A stretch of 64,000 bases of DNA. It comes from Trogon surrucura. Taxonomy: Eukaryota; Chordata; Aves; Trogoniformes; Trogonidae. Location of the stretch: positions 1,642,276 through 1,706,275 of the forward strand of contig JAJGST010000022.1 in the NCBI GenBank assembly GCA_020746105.1, read 5' to 3'. The translations under genes and the position numbers were made by a program. Shown in pieces: positions 10,586 to 22,272 of the stretch (position 1 is the first letter of the stretch; every line of letters starts with the position of its first letter). The notes under the pieces were generated by a model, which saw nothing but the letters and a program-made list of their open reading frames with translations, did not search any database and was not told where the DNA came from.

Positions 10586-11770
10586 TGTCATAGGTTAACC
10601 CTGGCCAGCCGCCAGGTACCCACACAGCCGCTCTCTCACTCCTCCTTCACGGCTAGACAGGGGGAGAAAATATTTCCAAGGGTTCAGGGTTTGAGATAAG
10701 GACAGGGAGATCACCCTCATTTACCGTCCCGGGCAAAACAGACTCAGTTTTGGGGAAATTAGGTACATTTATTAAGAGAACTAATCAGAGAGGAGTAGTG
10801 AGAAGTGAGAAAGAGCAAACAGATCTTAAACAGAACACCTTCCCCCCATCCCTCCCTTCTTCCCAGGCTTAACATCAATCCCGGTTTCTCCACCTCCTCC
10901 CCCCACGCGGCGCAGGGGGACAGGGAATGGGGGCTGCGGTCAGTTCACCCGACGTTGGTTCCACCACTTCTTCACTCCGGGGGAGGACTCTTCACTCTTC
11001 CCCAGGGCCATTGTGGGGTCCCTCTCACGGGAGACAAGCTTCACGCTCTCTTCTCCGCGTGAGTCGTCCCACGAAGGGCAATTTATCACAAACTGCCCGA
11101 CGTGAGACACCTCACAAGGGGCAGCCCACCCCTCGTGAGTCTGAGGCGCAGTCTGTCAGGGGAAACTGCTCCAGCGTGAGCCACCCGCAGCATCCCAAAA
11201 GTCCCACCGGCCAACCTGCTCCAGCGTGGGCATTCCTCTCTTCCACGGGCTACAGGTTCCGGCAGCGACTTGCTCTGATGCGGGCTTCCCACGGGCTACA
11301 GTCCCCTTTCAGGCATCCACCCACACGGCATGGAGTCCTCGGTGGACATCTACGCGGTGATCCTCACGGTGGACATCTGCACCTCGCCCATGGGCTGCAG
11401 GGGGACAACCCGCTTCACCATGGTCTTCACCACGGACCCGGGGGACTCCTTCTGCTCCGGCGCCTGGAGCTCATCCTCCCCCCCCACTCCTTCTTCACTG
11501 ACCTTGGTGTCTGCACAGATTCTCACTCCTCCATCTCTGTGCCAGCTGTTATGGCACAGTTCTTTTTCCCGTTCTTAAATATGTTTTTCACAGAGGCGTT
11601 CCTCTGCTATCACCTTACTGATAGGTTCAACCTTGGCCAGCGGCGGGTCCCTCTTTGGAGCTGGCTGGCATTGGCTCTATCAAACTTGGGGAGCTTCTAG
11701 CAGCTTCTTGAAGAAGTCACCCTGCAGCTCCCCCCCTGCCGCCGAAATCCGGCCAGGCCAAACCAAAACA
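10586..11770 (-). mobile_element. Solo LTR, main family copy 2, nested in ERVL pol
   Basis: An 1185-base copy of the same LTR as 2941-4127, in minus orientation. The + strand begins TGTCATAGG and ends CAAAACA. Flanks GGAGC (10581-10585) and GCAGC (11771-11775) match at four of five bases. It sits exactly between the RNase H end and the integrase start of the ERVL provirus, so it integrated later. The antisense frame (10927-11700, + strand) is open for 257 codons. Confidence 0.93.
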
Positions 11771-12726
11771 GCAGCCTTATCTACTTGTTCATTATTTTGA
11801 TGTTCTTCAGTGGCGCGGCTTTTGGGCACGTGAGCATCTATGTGATGTACCTTCAGAGTCATGTTTTCTACTCGAGTAGCAATATCTTCCCACAATGCAG
11901 CCGCCCAGAGGGGTTTACCCCTGCGCTGCCAGTTGGTCTTCTTCCACTGCTGTAACCACCCCCATAGGGCATTAGCCACCATCCAGGAATCAATATAAAG
12001 ACAGAGTACTGACCACTTTTCTCATTCAGCAATCATCAGGGCTAACTGGATGGCTTTCACTTCTGCAAATTGACTTGACTCGCCTTTTCCTTCAGTGACC
12101 TCCACAACTTGTCATGTGGGACTCCACACAGCAGTTTTCCACCTCCGATGGTTCCCTATCACACGGCAGGATCCATCAGTAAACAAAGCATAGCATCGTT
12201 CATTCTCTGGTAGTTCATTCTATGGTGGTGCCTCTTGGGCACGAACCACCTTCTCAGGCACTGCACCAAAATCTCTGCCTTCTGGCCAGTCCATGATCTC
12301 TTCCAGGATTCCTGGGTGATTGGATTTTCCCAGTCAAGCTCGTTGTGTGATCAATGCTACCCACTTACTCCATGTAGCACTAGTTGCATGATGGGTAGAG
12401 GGGATATTCCCCCTGAACATCCAGTGCAACACAGGCAGCCGGGGTGCCAAGAGGAGGGATGCCTCTGTACCAACCACTTCTGAAGCAGCTCGAACTCTCT
12501 TGTATGCTGCCAGAATCTCCTTCTCGGTTGGGGTATAGTTGGCTTCTGATCCTCTGTATCCCCTGCTCCAAAATCCTAATGGTAGACCTCGGGTTTCTCC
12601 TGATGTCTTTTGTCAGAGACTCCAAGTGAGACCATGCTTCCCAGCTGCAGTGTAAAGTATATTTTGCACTGATGGTCCTGTCTGGATAGGCTCAAGTGCC
12701 ACTGCACAAGCTATTTCCTGTTTAAT
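11771..12726 (-). pseudogene. ERVL RNase H region, broken
   Basis: Minus-strand remnant of the RNase H domain that removes the RNA strand during reverse transcription. The C-terminal end is clear at 11771-11982 (VHHIDAHVPKSRA, then NNEQVDKAA). The rest, up to the RT connection near 12.7 kb, has several frame changes, and only short pieces (for example 12380-12625) are open. The solo LTR cuts the coding sequence directly after this end. Confidence 0.75.
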
Positions 12727-13974
12727 TTATTCAAAGTCTTGTTCAGGGCCCCACTCAAAATCATTCTTCTTTTGAGTCACTCGGAAAAGAGGTCTCACAA
12801 GCTGACTGTAACCTGGAATGTGCATCCTCCAAAACCCCACAAGGCCTAAGAAAGCTTGTGTTTCTTTCTTGCTAGCTGATGGGGACATAGTCGCAATTTT
12901 ATCAACTACATCCATAGGCATGTGACGGCGTCCATCCTGCCATTTTATTCCTAAAAACTCAATCTCTTGTGCAGGTCCTTTGACCTTGCTTTTCTTTATA
13001 GCGAAGTCAGCCTTCAGAAGAATTTCAATTATTCTTTTTCCATTCTCAAACACCTCTTCTGCCTTACTGCCCCACACAATGATGTCGTCAATGTATTGTA
13101 GATATTCAGGGGCATCATCCTTTTCCAGTGCAGTTTGGATCAGTCCATGACAGATGGTGGAGCTATGCTTCCACCCCTGGGGTAGTCAATTCCAGGTGTA
13201 TTGAACACCCCTCCAGGTGAAAGCAAACTGTGGTCTGCCCTCTACTGCCAAAAGAATGGAGAAAACCGCATTGGCAATGTCAATTGTAGCATACCACCTC
13301 GCTGTCTTTGACTCCAGTTCATACTGGAGCTCCAACATATTTGGTACAGCAGCACTCAACGGTGGTGTCACTTCGTTCAGACCACGATAGTCCACTGTTA
13401 GCCTCCATCCCCCATCAGATATTTGCACCGGCCATATGGGGCTATTAAAAGGTGAGTGTGTCTTGCTGATCACTCCCTGGGCTTCCAGCTGATGAATCAG
13501 CTCATGGATGGGAGCTAGGGAGTCTCGATTTGTGCGATACTGCTGCCGGTGCACCGTCCTGGTACCAATTGGCACCTGCTGTTCTTCAACTTGCAGCAGT
13601 CCTACAATGAAGGGATCTTCTGAGAGGCCAGGCAGGGTAGACAGTTGTTTGATCTTCTCTGTAGTCACGGTAACCACACCAAAAGCCCATCGGTAGCCCT
13701 TTGGGTCCTTGAAATACCCTCTCCTGAGGTAGTCTATGCCAAGAATACAAGGGGCCTCTGGGCCAGTCACAACAGGGTGCTTTTCCCACTTGTCCCCTGT
13801 TAAACTCACATCAACCTCCAGCACAGATAATTCTTGGCATCCTCCTGTTACTCCTGAAATCCAAACAGGTTCTGAGCCTTTATATCTTGATGATACTAAT
13901 GTACACTGCGCACCAGTGTCCACCAACACTTTATACTTCTGTGGGTCCGATGTGCCAGGCCATCGAATCCACAC
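12727..13974 (-). pseudogene. ERVL protease and reverse transcriptase, one stop
   Basis: A nearly continuous minus-strand frame. Near its start is the retropepsin active site LVDTGAQCT (aspartate at about residue 19), then a flap-like GIDYLRRG region. RT follows with RLTVDYRGLNEV and, after one in-frame TGA at 13186-13188, the catalytic YIDD box (13084-13095). It ends with the LGLVGFWRMHIPGYS connection block. The frame stays open on both sides of the single stop, so decay is modest. Retropepsin cleaves the viral polyprotein; RT copies viral RNA. A second frame change lies just upstream, toward gag, at about 13975-14030. Confidence 0.85.
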
Positions 13975-14028
13975 AGTCCAGTATACTCGATCATCCCTGT
14001 CTTTCTCCTGGCCGAAAGCAGGGACCCT

Positions 14029-15262
14029 CTATTCCTGATCCTCATTAGAACATTCACTGTGTAACCTTTGTCGTGACAGACCAGAAGTCCCCTCATCAGG
14101 ATCAAGGGAAATGACTTCAATTCTTCTTTTTCTAGGAGATTGCTGATCATCTTCCCGAGTCCCCACAGCAACTGCACTGACTGTCTTCTTGTATGTCGCC
14201 TTCTTAACTGCTGTCTTTCCTCTCAGTTCATGCACACGGGCTTCCAGATTAGAGGTAGATTCACCATCCCACTTCCTCATGTCCTCCCCTTGGTCACACA
14301 GGAAAAAACAGAGTGCTCCACATGACATATGCCTGGGGCTCCCTTTCCCTATGACTGATACAGGAAAAAAATGGTTTCTTGGAGCACTCCTGGCAGTTGA
14401 TGCCTTGGTCTGCAGGGATGAGGAGATGCGGAGATTGTCTTCAAAGTTTTGTAGCCAAGAAGACACTCTTTCCACAGTTGCTATATCCATACCTGTGCAA
14501 TATATCATTGCCAAGTTGTTGGAATATGACTCTGGAGCACCCTGAATCACCTTTCTCCACATGGCCCGTGTGCACAAGACATCCTCTGGATCTTTAGGGG
14601 CTTCTTCACCATCTAGATCACTGTAGATGACTTCCAACACCCCTAGTTCTCTTAGGTACTGGATGCCTTCATCTGCAGTAGTCCATTTTCCTTGGAAATT
14701 TGAAAGATCTTCCTTGAATGGATATCTTGCCCTTACACTTGAGAGGAGCCCTTTCCAAAGACTGCAAATACCTGCTTCCTTTCCAATTCCTTTTTCAATA
14801 TCCCCAATCCCTAGCAAGGGATCCCAGTTGTTGGGCTTCTCCACCATCTAGTTGCTGACTGTCAGTCTCGCTATCCCAGCATCAGAGCAACCCGGCAGAA
14901 ATCCGCTCACCAGGCTGGCAGCTGTAATCTTTCCTCATATCTCGGATTTCTGACGAGGTCAGGGACCGGGTAGTTTCTGTTTCTTGTTTGATTTCTTTCA
15001 CTCTTCCCGATTCCCCAGTCAGAGGATTGATTTCTTGATCAGGCTCCTCCTCTTCTTCCTCCCTTACTAATCGGCCATATGGAGCTGTTGACTTTCTTTT
15101 CCACTTTTTTGTCTTCACTACTGGGGCAATTACTGTAGTCGTTGTTTGAGTTCCTGTCTCAACCATGGTGTCTTCAGCTGAAGTTTGGGTGCCTGCCTCA
15201 ACCATTGCCCTTTGAGAATACTGAACTGTGGCTTGATAGGCACAGGCTAAGCGCCAGTACAA
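14029..15262 (-). pseudogene. ERVL gag, frameshifted
   Basis: Two open minus-strand pieces, 14882-15262 (127 codons) and 14029-14847 (272 codons), lie in different frames and form one gag-like gene. The first has a lysine-rich patch and a run of six glutamates. The second has WDPLLGIGD, WTTADEGIQYLREL and AMWRKVIQGAPESY. No zinc knuckle was seen. The same blocks recur at 1.4-2.4 kb and 31.1-31.6 kb, confirming a shared ERVL family. Upstream gag or leader sequence continues to about 15.45 kb. Confidence 0.75.
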
Positions 15263-15581
15263 TGCTAGGAGTTGCTAGTTTTCATTAGGGTAGGCGAAGC
15301 ACCCTTCTATCAGGTGACGTGTCAATTTATTAGTGTCGCTCACCTGTTCGGGGGTGATGTTCCAGGCTATGGGAGGTGATAAGCGTCCTAGGAATCTGCC
15401 CAAGTCCTTCCACACACCCTGCCACCCAGGGACCGGCCGTTACAATGCACACTTCAGTACGTCCTCACCCAAAGACTGTCTCCTTTTATGCCAGGATGAA
15501 AACAGATTCCAGCAGCAGGGTGATTTTTCTTTAGCTAAAGGCCAGGTGCAAGGTTGGGGAAACTAGCTGCCTCTTTTGCTT

Positions 15582-16152
15582 TGTTAGAAGTATGTTACAA
15601 GACCGTGAGACCAGAGGCCTGGCTTGGGTGAGAAATATGGGATTAAGGACCAAAATAGATTGGGAGACTCCCTTGTATTCTTCCTTTAGCCCTGACCAAG
15701 CTGTGGGAGGAATCCAACGGAGTGAACAACACTAGATGTTCCCTCATTTGAAGTTATGCAAGGTTGTTTATTTAATAGTATAAAAGCTGGACCCTCTTGC
15801 AGTGACTTTGGAGACCTCCCCTATGAGTGGATGCACTGCGTAGGACTTCCGAATTGTCGGGACGGTTCCCCAGAATCCTTTCTGCAACAGGGGTTCCCCG
15901 GCGACCGCGGATCTGGATGATGATATTGGGGCGATTGGTGATGTATCTTTCTTAATAACTACTGCTAACTGCATATAGTACTGATTAGGTGCGTTACCCT
16001 GCCTGTTCTCCTTGCTGCTTAAAACTAGAGTGTAATAAGCTTGCATTGCCTTATTCTTGTAATACTTTGAAATAGACAGTAAAATAAGCTTATCCTTCTG
16101 TTGGTGCCTGTGTCCCTGTTCTGGGGGATGCCCCCCCCCCCCCCCGCCCGGG
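15582..16152 (+). mobile_element. Probable ERV LTR of another family
   Basis: About 570 bases with promoter-like order on the + strand: TATAAAAGCTGG at about 15780, a GC-rich R/U5-like stretch, AATAAGC-type polyadenylation-like signals near 16035 and 16085, then a C16-like homopolymer. It abuts the broken 5' end of the ERVL provirus. I found no clean target duplication, so the borders are estimates. Confidence 0.45.
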
Positions 16153-16205
16153 CCAATTAGCAATAGTTTTTCATCATGTAGTTACATTCATTAACTGGAG
16201 ACAGA

Positions 16206-16597
16206 TATGATCATAGAATCATAGAATCATAGAATGTTAGGGATTGGAAGGGACCTCGAAAGATCATCAAGTCCAATCCCCCTGCCAGAGCAGGAATGCC
16301 TAGATTATGCCACACAGGAACGTGTCCAGGCAGGTCTTGAATGTCTCCAGAGAAGGAGACTCCACAACCTCTCTGGGCAGCCTGTTCCAGGGCTCCGTCA
16401 CCCTCACTGAGAAGAAGTTTCTTCTCGAGTTTAAGCGGAACCTCTTATGTTCCAGTTTCAGTCCATTACCCCTTGTCCTATCAGTGGTTGTCACTGAGAA
16501 GAGCCTGGCTCCATCCTTGTGACACTCACCCTTGATATATTTGTAAACATTAATGAGGTCACCCCTCAGCCTCCTCTTCTCCAAACTAAAGATCATT
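16206..16597 (-). mobile_element. CR1 LINE 3' end
   Basis: Minus-strand CR1 3' fragment with three ATCATAGA tail units at 16210-16233, 3' UTR, and the ORF2 C-terminus ([24 protein letters not shown]). It is very close to the copies at 22586 and 36864, so the subfamily expanded recently. Confidence 0.9.
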
Positions 16598-16603
16598 CTA
16601 ATG

Positions 16604-19065
16604 TGATTTACAGGGAGTTTTCCTGAATGAGTGAAACCTCAGGAGGAGCTGAGATACCACCCAGGAGCCTGCAACTTGAGTGAAGGTAGCTGCTGAGACC
16701 TGGATGGGGCCAAGAGTAATGTCAGGATATTTAAACATGCTGTAACTGAAACTAGCACTCATTTGCTGAGGCGAGCAGCTCCAGTGCCAGCATGATCTGC
16801 AATGGAGTGCTCTAGCACAGTGCACAAGGGAGTTTTCTGAATCAGAGAAACCTCAGGAGGAGCTGAGAGACTCAACAGAAACCCACAGCTCATGCGACAG
16901 ATGCTGACAAGACATGAGCAGGGCCAGGAGCAGGCCCCTCCCCATATAAAAGAAGCCTCTTGTTACTAGGACGGGCAAACAGGGCGTGGCACATCAGCAA
17001 GTGGCATGGAAGTTCATGTAGAAGGGTGTGCAGGAAGGATGCTGTAACTCTGTCAGCTCGACCAGGGAGAAATGGGATCCACCTGGCAGAAGACTATGGT
17101 TTCTCTAAACTCTGCACCCACCACAACTGATACAGCTTCCCAGACAGAGCTCCAATGGGAACATGCTGTCACCCAGGTGCCAGGCTGCAGGGTGTGCCCT
17201 ACTCTTAGGCCAGTACCAAACAGCAGTAGTGAGTACATCTGTGGAAGGTACACCCAAATAGAGGAACTCCTCAGTTTAGTGACAGAGCTCTGGGAGGACA
17301 TGAGTAGTTTGAAGAGTATCAGAGAGTCTGAGGAGTCTGACTACTGGAACCACACGCTACCATCCCCGGGACAGATCTGTCAGGCAGACAGGACATAGTA
17401 TTGATTCTCTATCCTCTCTCCACCTGGCAGAATGTGGTGGCTTAAGGGATGGGAGGAATGACAACAAGTTCCTGCCTGGTGCAGCAAGCGTGTCTATTTC
17501 CTGATTACTCCATCTTCCTAGGTGCCCTTGTATAATAGGTACAAGGGTCTGCAAGTGGAACCGAATAATGACAAGGACAACGGTTCATCTAGCTTGAAGG
17601 TGTCACCAAGGTTAAGTTGGCCTACACCCTGTGTCAAAACTGCTTCCATTAAGAAAAAAAGATGAGTTGTTATTATTATAGGAGACTCCTGAGGGAAACA
17701 GAAGGCCCAATATGGAGATCAGACCCACTTCATAGGGATGTCTGCTGCCTCTCTGGGGACAGGCTTAAAGATGTGAAGAGAAAGCTTCCTACACTGGTAC
17801 AGTCCTCAGATTATTAACCATTATTGATTTTTCAGGTAGGCAGCAATGAAGTTGCAATAAGAAGTCCAAGGGCAATCAAGAGAGCATTTAGGGCCTTGGA
17901 ACAACTGGTTAAGGGATCAGGAGCACAGGCAGTGTTCTCCTTTATCCTTCCACTTGCAGGGGATAATGAGGGAAGATGATCTTTCGAGATCCCTTCCAAT
18001 CCCTAACATTCTGTGAAACAAGAAGAACCAGCAGATTGATGACAATAAGAGTTTAGTTTTTATGGGTAAGAATCAGGGGGAAGACCAGCAAGGCAGATAT
18101 CATGGTAGGAGTCTGTTATAGGCCATCCAATCAGGATGAAAAGGGAGATGAAATATTCTATGAGCAGCTGGGAGAAGCCTTGTGATTGCTAGCCTTTGTT
18201 CTCATGGGGGGCTTGAATGTACCAGATGTTGGAAATACAAGACAGCAGAGAGGAAACAGATCAGAAGATTCCTGGAGTGTGTGGAAGATAACTTCTTGAC
18301 ATAGCTGGTGAGTGAGCTAATGAGGGAGGATGCCCCACTGGACCTGTTGTGAACAGAGAGGGACTTGTGGGTGCTGCGATGGTTAGAGGTTTTCTTGGGC
18401 ATAGTGACTGCAAAATGAAAGAGTTTTCAATTCTCAAAGAAGTAAGGAGTTAGCAGAACTGCTACCTTGGAGTTCCAGGGTGAAGACTTTGACCTGTTTA
18501 GGAGTCTGGTTGACAGAGTCCCTTGAGAGGCAGTCCTGAAGGGCAATGGAGTCCAGGAAGGCTGGACATTCTTCAAGAAGGAAATTTCAGAGCTGTAGGA
18601 ATAGACCATGCCCATGTCCCGAAGGACAAGCTGTTGGGGAAGAAGACTAAACAGAGCACTTTGTCTGGAACTCAGGAAAAAATGGAGAGTTTATTACTTT
18701 TAGAGGAAGAGGCAAGCAAGGGAGACTTTATCGCTCTCTACAGCTATCTGAAAGGAGATAGTAACAAGATGGGTGTCGGTCTCTTCTTCCATGTAACAAG
18801 CAATAGGACAATAGGAAATGGCCTTAAGTTGTGTCAAGAAAGGTTTAGACTATTAGGAAACATGTCTTCACCAAAAGGGTTATCAAGCATTGGAACAGGC
18901 TGCCCAGGGAAGTGGTTGAGTCACCATCACTGAAGGTATTTGAGATATGTTGATGTTGTGTTTTGGGATATGATTTAGTTGTGGACATGGCATTGCTAGG
19001 TTAATGGTTAGACTCAATGATCTTAAAGGTCTTTTCCAACCTAAATGATGCTAGGATTTTATTAC
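16604..19065 (+). mobile_element. CR1 LINE with 5' UTR, ORF1 and parts of ORF2
   Basis: Plus-strand CR1 that keeps its 5' end, which is uncommon. The 5' UTR has two copies of a motif (GGGAGTTTTCCTGAATGAGT-like) 215 bases apart at 16613 and 16828, and a CATATAAAAG box near 16943. ORF1 (about 17072-17970) includes the esterase-like GDS box at 17681-17689, followed at once by a stop. A short CR1 3'-tail-like piece interrupts it at 17978-18016. ORF2 endonuclease pieces follow (18060-18420), and the 3' UTR ends near 19065. Large parts of ORF2 are missing. Confidence 0.75.
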
Positions 19066-20215
19066 TCTAATACCTGGCTGGCTCCGAGCCTCATGTCACC
19101 AGCAAAAGTTTGGTATTTCTGATTATGGGACGTTCTACATGACACCAGGCCTGCTGGCAATAGATGGGGTACACCCGTCTCAAAGGGGGAAAAGGATGAT
19201 TGCACAGGAGTTAGCAGGGCTCATTGAAAGAGCTTTAAATCAATTTTGCAGGGGAAAGGGATAAACTAGGCTTGCTAAAGATAAACCTGGAGGCAGCATG
19301 CCAATGTTTGAGGGACAGTGTGCTAGCAAGGTCTACCGGTCTGACATCCCAGTGGAGGTAGGGGATGGAGATCTGCATAGTAGCAAATGCGCAAGAATTG
19401 TTGATGTGTTAGAAGCCACAGAAGCACCTGAGAACAGTCATATAGGAATTAGAACTTCTCACCCCCAAAAGGTGGCAGGATAAATAGCCCAACTGAAGTG
19501 CATCTACACAAATGCACGCAGCATGGGCAACAAATGGGAGATGTTGGAAGCCACTGTGCAACAGGAAACTACGATATAGCTGAAGTCACAGAAACATGAT
19601 GGGATGGCTACAAACATGTTGAAAGGGATAGGCAAGGAATAAGAGGTGGTAGGGTAGCCCTGTATGTTAAGGAGTGTTTTGACTGTCTAGAGCTTGATGA
19701 TGGCGATGACAGGGTCAAGTGTTTATGGATAAGAATCAAGGGAAAGACCAACAAGGCAGATACAGTTGCAAGAAAAAGTATGTGAACCTTTTGGAATTTC
19801 ATGGTATTCTGCATTAATTTGTCATAAAATGTGATCTAACCATCATCTAAGCCAAGAGTATCAACAAATAGAACGTACCCAAAATAATAACACAAAACTA
19901 ATTCTGATCCTCCATGTCTTTATTGAATACACTCATTCAACATTCAAAATGCCAGTGGAAAATGTAAGTGAACCTTTGAATTGACCTCAAAAAAGCTAAT
20001 CGGAGTCAGGTGTTAGCATACCTGGAGTCTTGTTAAGAAAATGAGTTTGGAGATGTGGACTAGAACTACATTGACTGATAAAAAAACACTCAAAGTTTTT
20101 GAGTTTGCTTCGCAGAAGATGTATGCTTATGTGAGCCATGCCTTGCCAAAAAGAGCTTTCAGAGTATCTACGATGAAGAACTGTTGAGTTACATAAAGCT
20201 GGAAAGGGTTACAAA

Positions 20216-20488
20216 GTGATTTCAAAGACCTTAGAAATTCACCAGTCTACAGTGAGGCAAACGATCGACAAATGGAGACACTTGGGGACTGTGGCTACTC
20301 TACCAAGAAGTGGGCACCCAGTCAAAATGACCCCAAGAGCACAACGAAGACTCATCAGTGAGGTAAAGAACCAACCTCAAGTGGCAGCCAAAGAGTTGAA
20401 GGCATCATTGGAAGTGGCTCACATCTGTGTTCATGAGTCTACAGTACAAAAAACATTGAATAAGCAGGGCATTGAAGCAAGGACCTGA
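20216..20488 (+). pseudogene. Tc1 transposase N-terminus (helix-turn-helix)
   Basis: Ninety-codon open piece of the DNA-binding half of a Tc1-type transposase. It shows the paired helix-turn-helix arrangement: HQSTVRQTIDKWRHLGTV, a linker with the GRPR-like SGHPVKMT, then a second helix region with VHESTVQKTLNKQG. This part binds the terminal repeats. Weak transposase coding continues upstream to about 20170 without a good start. The frame closes with a TGA after the second domain. Confidence 0.85.
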
Positions 20489-20802
20489 TGGAAATTTCCT
20501 AGCTAAAAGCCTTCTAACAAGCAGCAGCAATGAACTATGTGACAGTTGCATTGTGAGATGGGTCCGTACGCACATTGTAATGCTTTGAGCAAGACTTATC
20601 TCCGAGAATGGAATGCAAGGCTACTATGAGATAAACAGGCACAGGGTGCCTCAAGACTGCAGACCTTGCTTGTCAGTGAGAACAAGGAAGTATAGGCTAT
20701 TGTTCACCAAAAGAACATGGTGATGAAGAGGAGGATGAAGTAAACAACCACCAGATATCTCTGAAGCCCACCAAGAGACTGTAATGCACATGCGGGAGTG
20801 GA

Positions 20803-20989
20803 TGTGACATATTTTAATCAATTCTCAGAAATCTCATGAATATGTATGTATAACTCGCATATAAGCTATGCATCTGACTCTCTATGGCACGCATACTAGG
20901 GGGAATGATCCTCTGTGCGCCCAGCGCTATGGTAAAAAGTACCTGCTTAATAGTCACCAAGGCTATTAAGTCCTGATTTTGGCTTTTCA
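20803..20989 (+). mobile_element. LTR-like insertion inside the Tc1 element
   Basis: About 187 bases that break the transposase frame. They run from TGTGACAT to CTTTTCA and share the CATGAATATGTAT block and the CGTGCACCCAGCAC-like block with the minus-strand LTR at 29199-29612. It is probably a short or truncated avian ERV LTR. Borders are approximate, and I could not settle the target duplication. Confidence 0.45.
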
Positions 20990-21038
20990 TGACATCAGTG
21001 TCTAAGGCAGGACACCACGAAGGAAGCCACTGCTTACT

Positions 21039-21462
21039 ATGCAGAACATTGCTGCACGCCTGAAGTTTGTGAAAGAGCACATTGATGCTCCACAGTGGTA
21101 TTGGCAAAATGTTTTGTGGACTGATGAAACAAAGACTGAACTATTTGGAAAGAACGCGCAGCACTACATTTGGCGTAAAAAGAGCACTGGATATCATCAT
21201 GAAAATATCATCCCAACCATAAAGTATGGTGAAGGAAACATCATGATTTGGGCCTGCTTTGCTGCGTCAGGGCCTGGCCAGCTTGCAGTCATTGAGAGTC
21301 CTACACATGAGACTTCCAAAGAATACGGCAGAGCTAAAGCAGTTCTGCCAGGAAGAACGGGCTAAAATCCCTCCTGAACAATGTGCAGCTCTGATCCACA
21401 GCTACAGGGAGCGCCTGGCTGAGGTTATTGCTGCCAAGGGGGGATCAACCAGTTATTGATTC
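21039..21462 (+). pseudogene. Tc1 transposase catalytic part with deletion
   Basis: The catalytic half is open at 21039-21365. It has LKFVKEHIDAP, the first catalytic aspartate in NVLWTDETKTELFG, and IMIWACFAASGPGQLAVIES. The next segment, which should hold the second aspartate and the DPN.E motif of the DD34E triad, is absent. The sequence jumps near 21300 to the C-terminal tail in another frame (21259-21459, KQFCQEERAKIPPEQC). An internal deletion therefore removed two of three catalytic residues. Confidence 0.85.
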
Positions 21463-22272
21463 CAAGGGTTCACTTATTTTTTCCATTAGCATTTTGAATG
21501 TTGAATGAGTGTGCTGATTAAAGACATGGAGGATCAGAATTGGTTTTGTGTTATTATTTTAGGTACATTTTATTTGTCAATACTCTTGACTTAGATGATG
21601 GTTAGATCACATTTTATGACAAATTAATGCAGAACACCATGAAATTCCAAAAGGTTCACATACTTTTTCTTGCAACTGTATCATAGTGAGAATCTGTTGC
21701 AGATCACTCAACCAGAATGAAGAGGCAATAAAAATATTCTATAAGCAGCTAGCATAAGTCTCATGATTGCTAGCCCTTGATTTCATGGGGGGTCTCAACT
21801 TACCACGTCTCCCGGAAATAAAATACAGCAGAAAGGAAACAGTCCAGGAGGTTCCTGGCATGTATGGAAGATAACAGGGAAGAAGGACGGCCTGACTGAA
21901 CAGAGTGTTTTGTCTGGAACTCAGGAGAACAAAAAGGAGACTTTATGACATTTTGAAGGGGCAGACAACTCAGAAGGAATACAAAGGTGTCATGAAGTTA
22001 AACCAGGAAGAAATTAGAAGGGCCAAAACCCAACTAGAATTTAATTTGGCCCCTGCTGTAAAAGACAATAAAAAATGTTTGAATAAATACATTAGCAACA
22101 AAAGGAGGGCTAAGGAGAATCTCCATCCTTTCTTGGATGCAGGGGGAAACAGAGACAAAGGACGAGGAAAAGACTGAGGTACTTAATACCTTCTTTGCCT
22201 CAGTCTTTAATACTAAGACCAATTGTTCTTGCGGTACCCAGCCCACTGAGTAGAAGGACGGGGACAGAGAAC

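Larger units (their letters stand above)
8754..15560 (-). mobile_element. ERVL provirus, 5'-truncated, with nested solo LTR
   Basis: Minus-strand retrovirus-like element with order gag (15.4-14.0 kb), protease and RT (14.0-12.7), RNase H (12.7-11.8), integrase (10.6-9.6), polypurine tract and 3' LTR. No env gene is visible, as is typical of ERVL. Without the nested LTR (10586-11770) the internal region is about 5 kb. The expected matching 5' LTR and primer-binding site are absent. A different LTR-like sequence begins near 15.58 kb, so the 5' end was lost. All genes carry stops or frameshifts. Confidence 0.85.
19763..21678 (+). mobile_element. Tc1/mariner-type DNA transposon
   Basis: A 1916-base element with matching terminal inverted repeats: the left end CAGTTGCAAGAAAAAGTATG and its reverse complement at the right end (about 21646-21678). 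It is flanked by TA on both sides, the hallmark target of this superfamily. Remains of a transposase lie inside on the + strand. A 187-base LTR-like piece is inserted at about 20803-20989. The transposase has lost its second and third catalytic acids by deletion, so the copy cannot move by itself. Tc1-branch elements are, to my knowledge, rare in birds. Confidence 0.92.
19070..22270 (+). mobile_element. CR1 LINE, ORF1 end to ORF2, split by Tc1
   Basis: Plus-strand CR1. ORF1 C-terminus (GVHPSQRGKRM, about 19165) is followed by the ORF2 start (CIYTNARSMGNK, about 19500) and endonuclease. A Tc1-type transposon interrupts it at a TA (19761-19762 and 21679-21680). The endonuclease and linker resume at 21681 and end near 22270. 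Compared with the parallel copy at 18090, the sequence across the TA is continuous once the transposon is removed. The frame is heavily broken. Confidence 0.82.
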
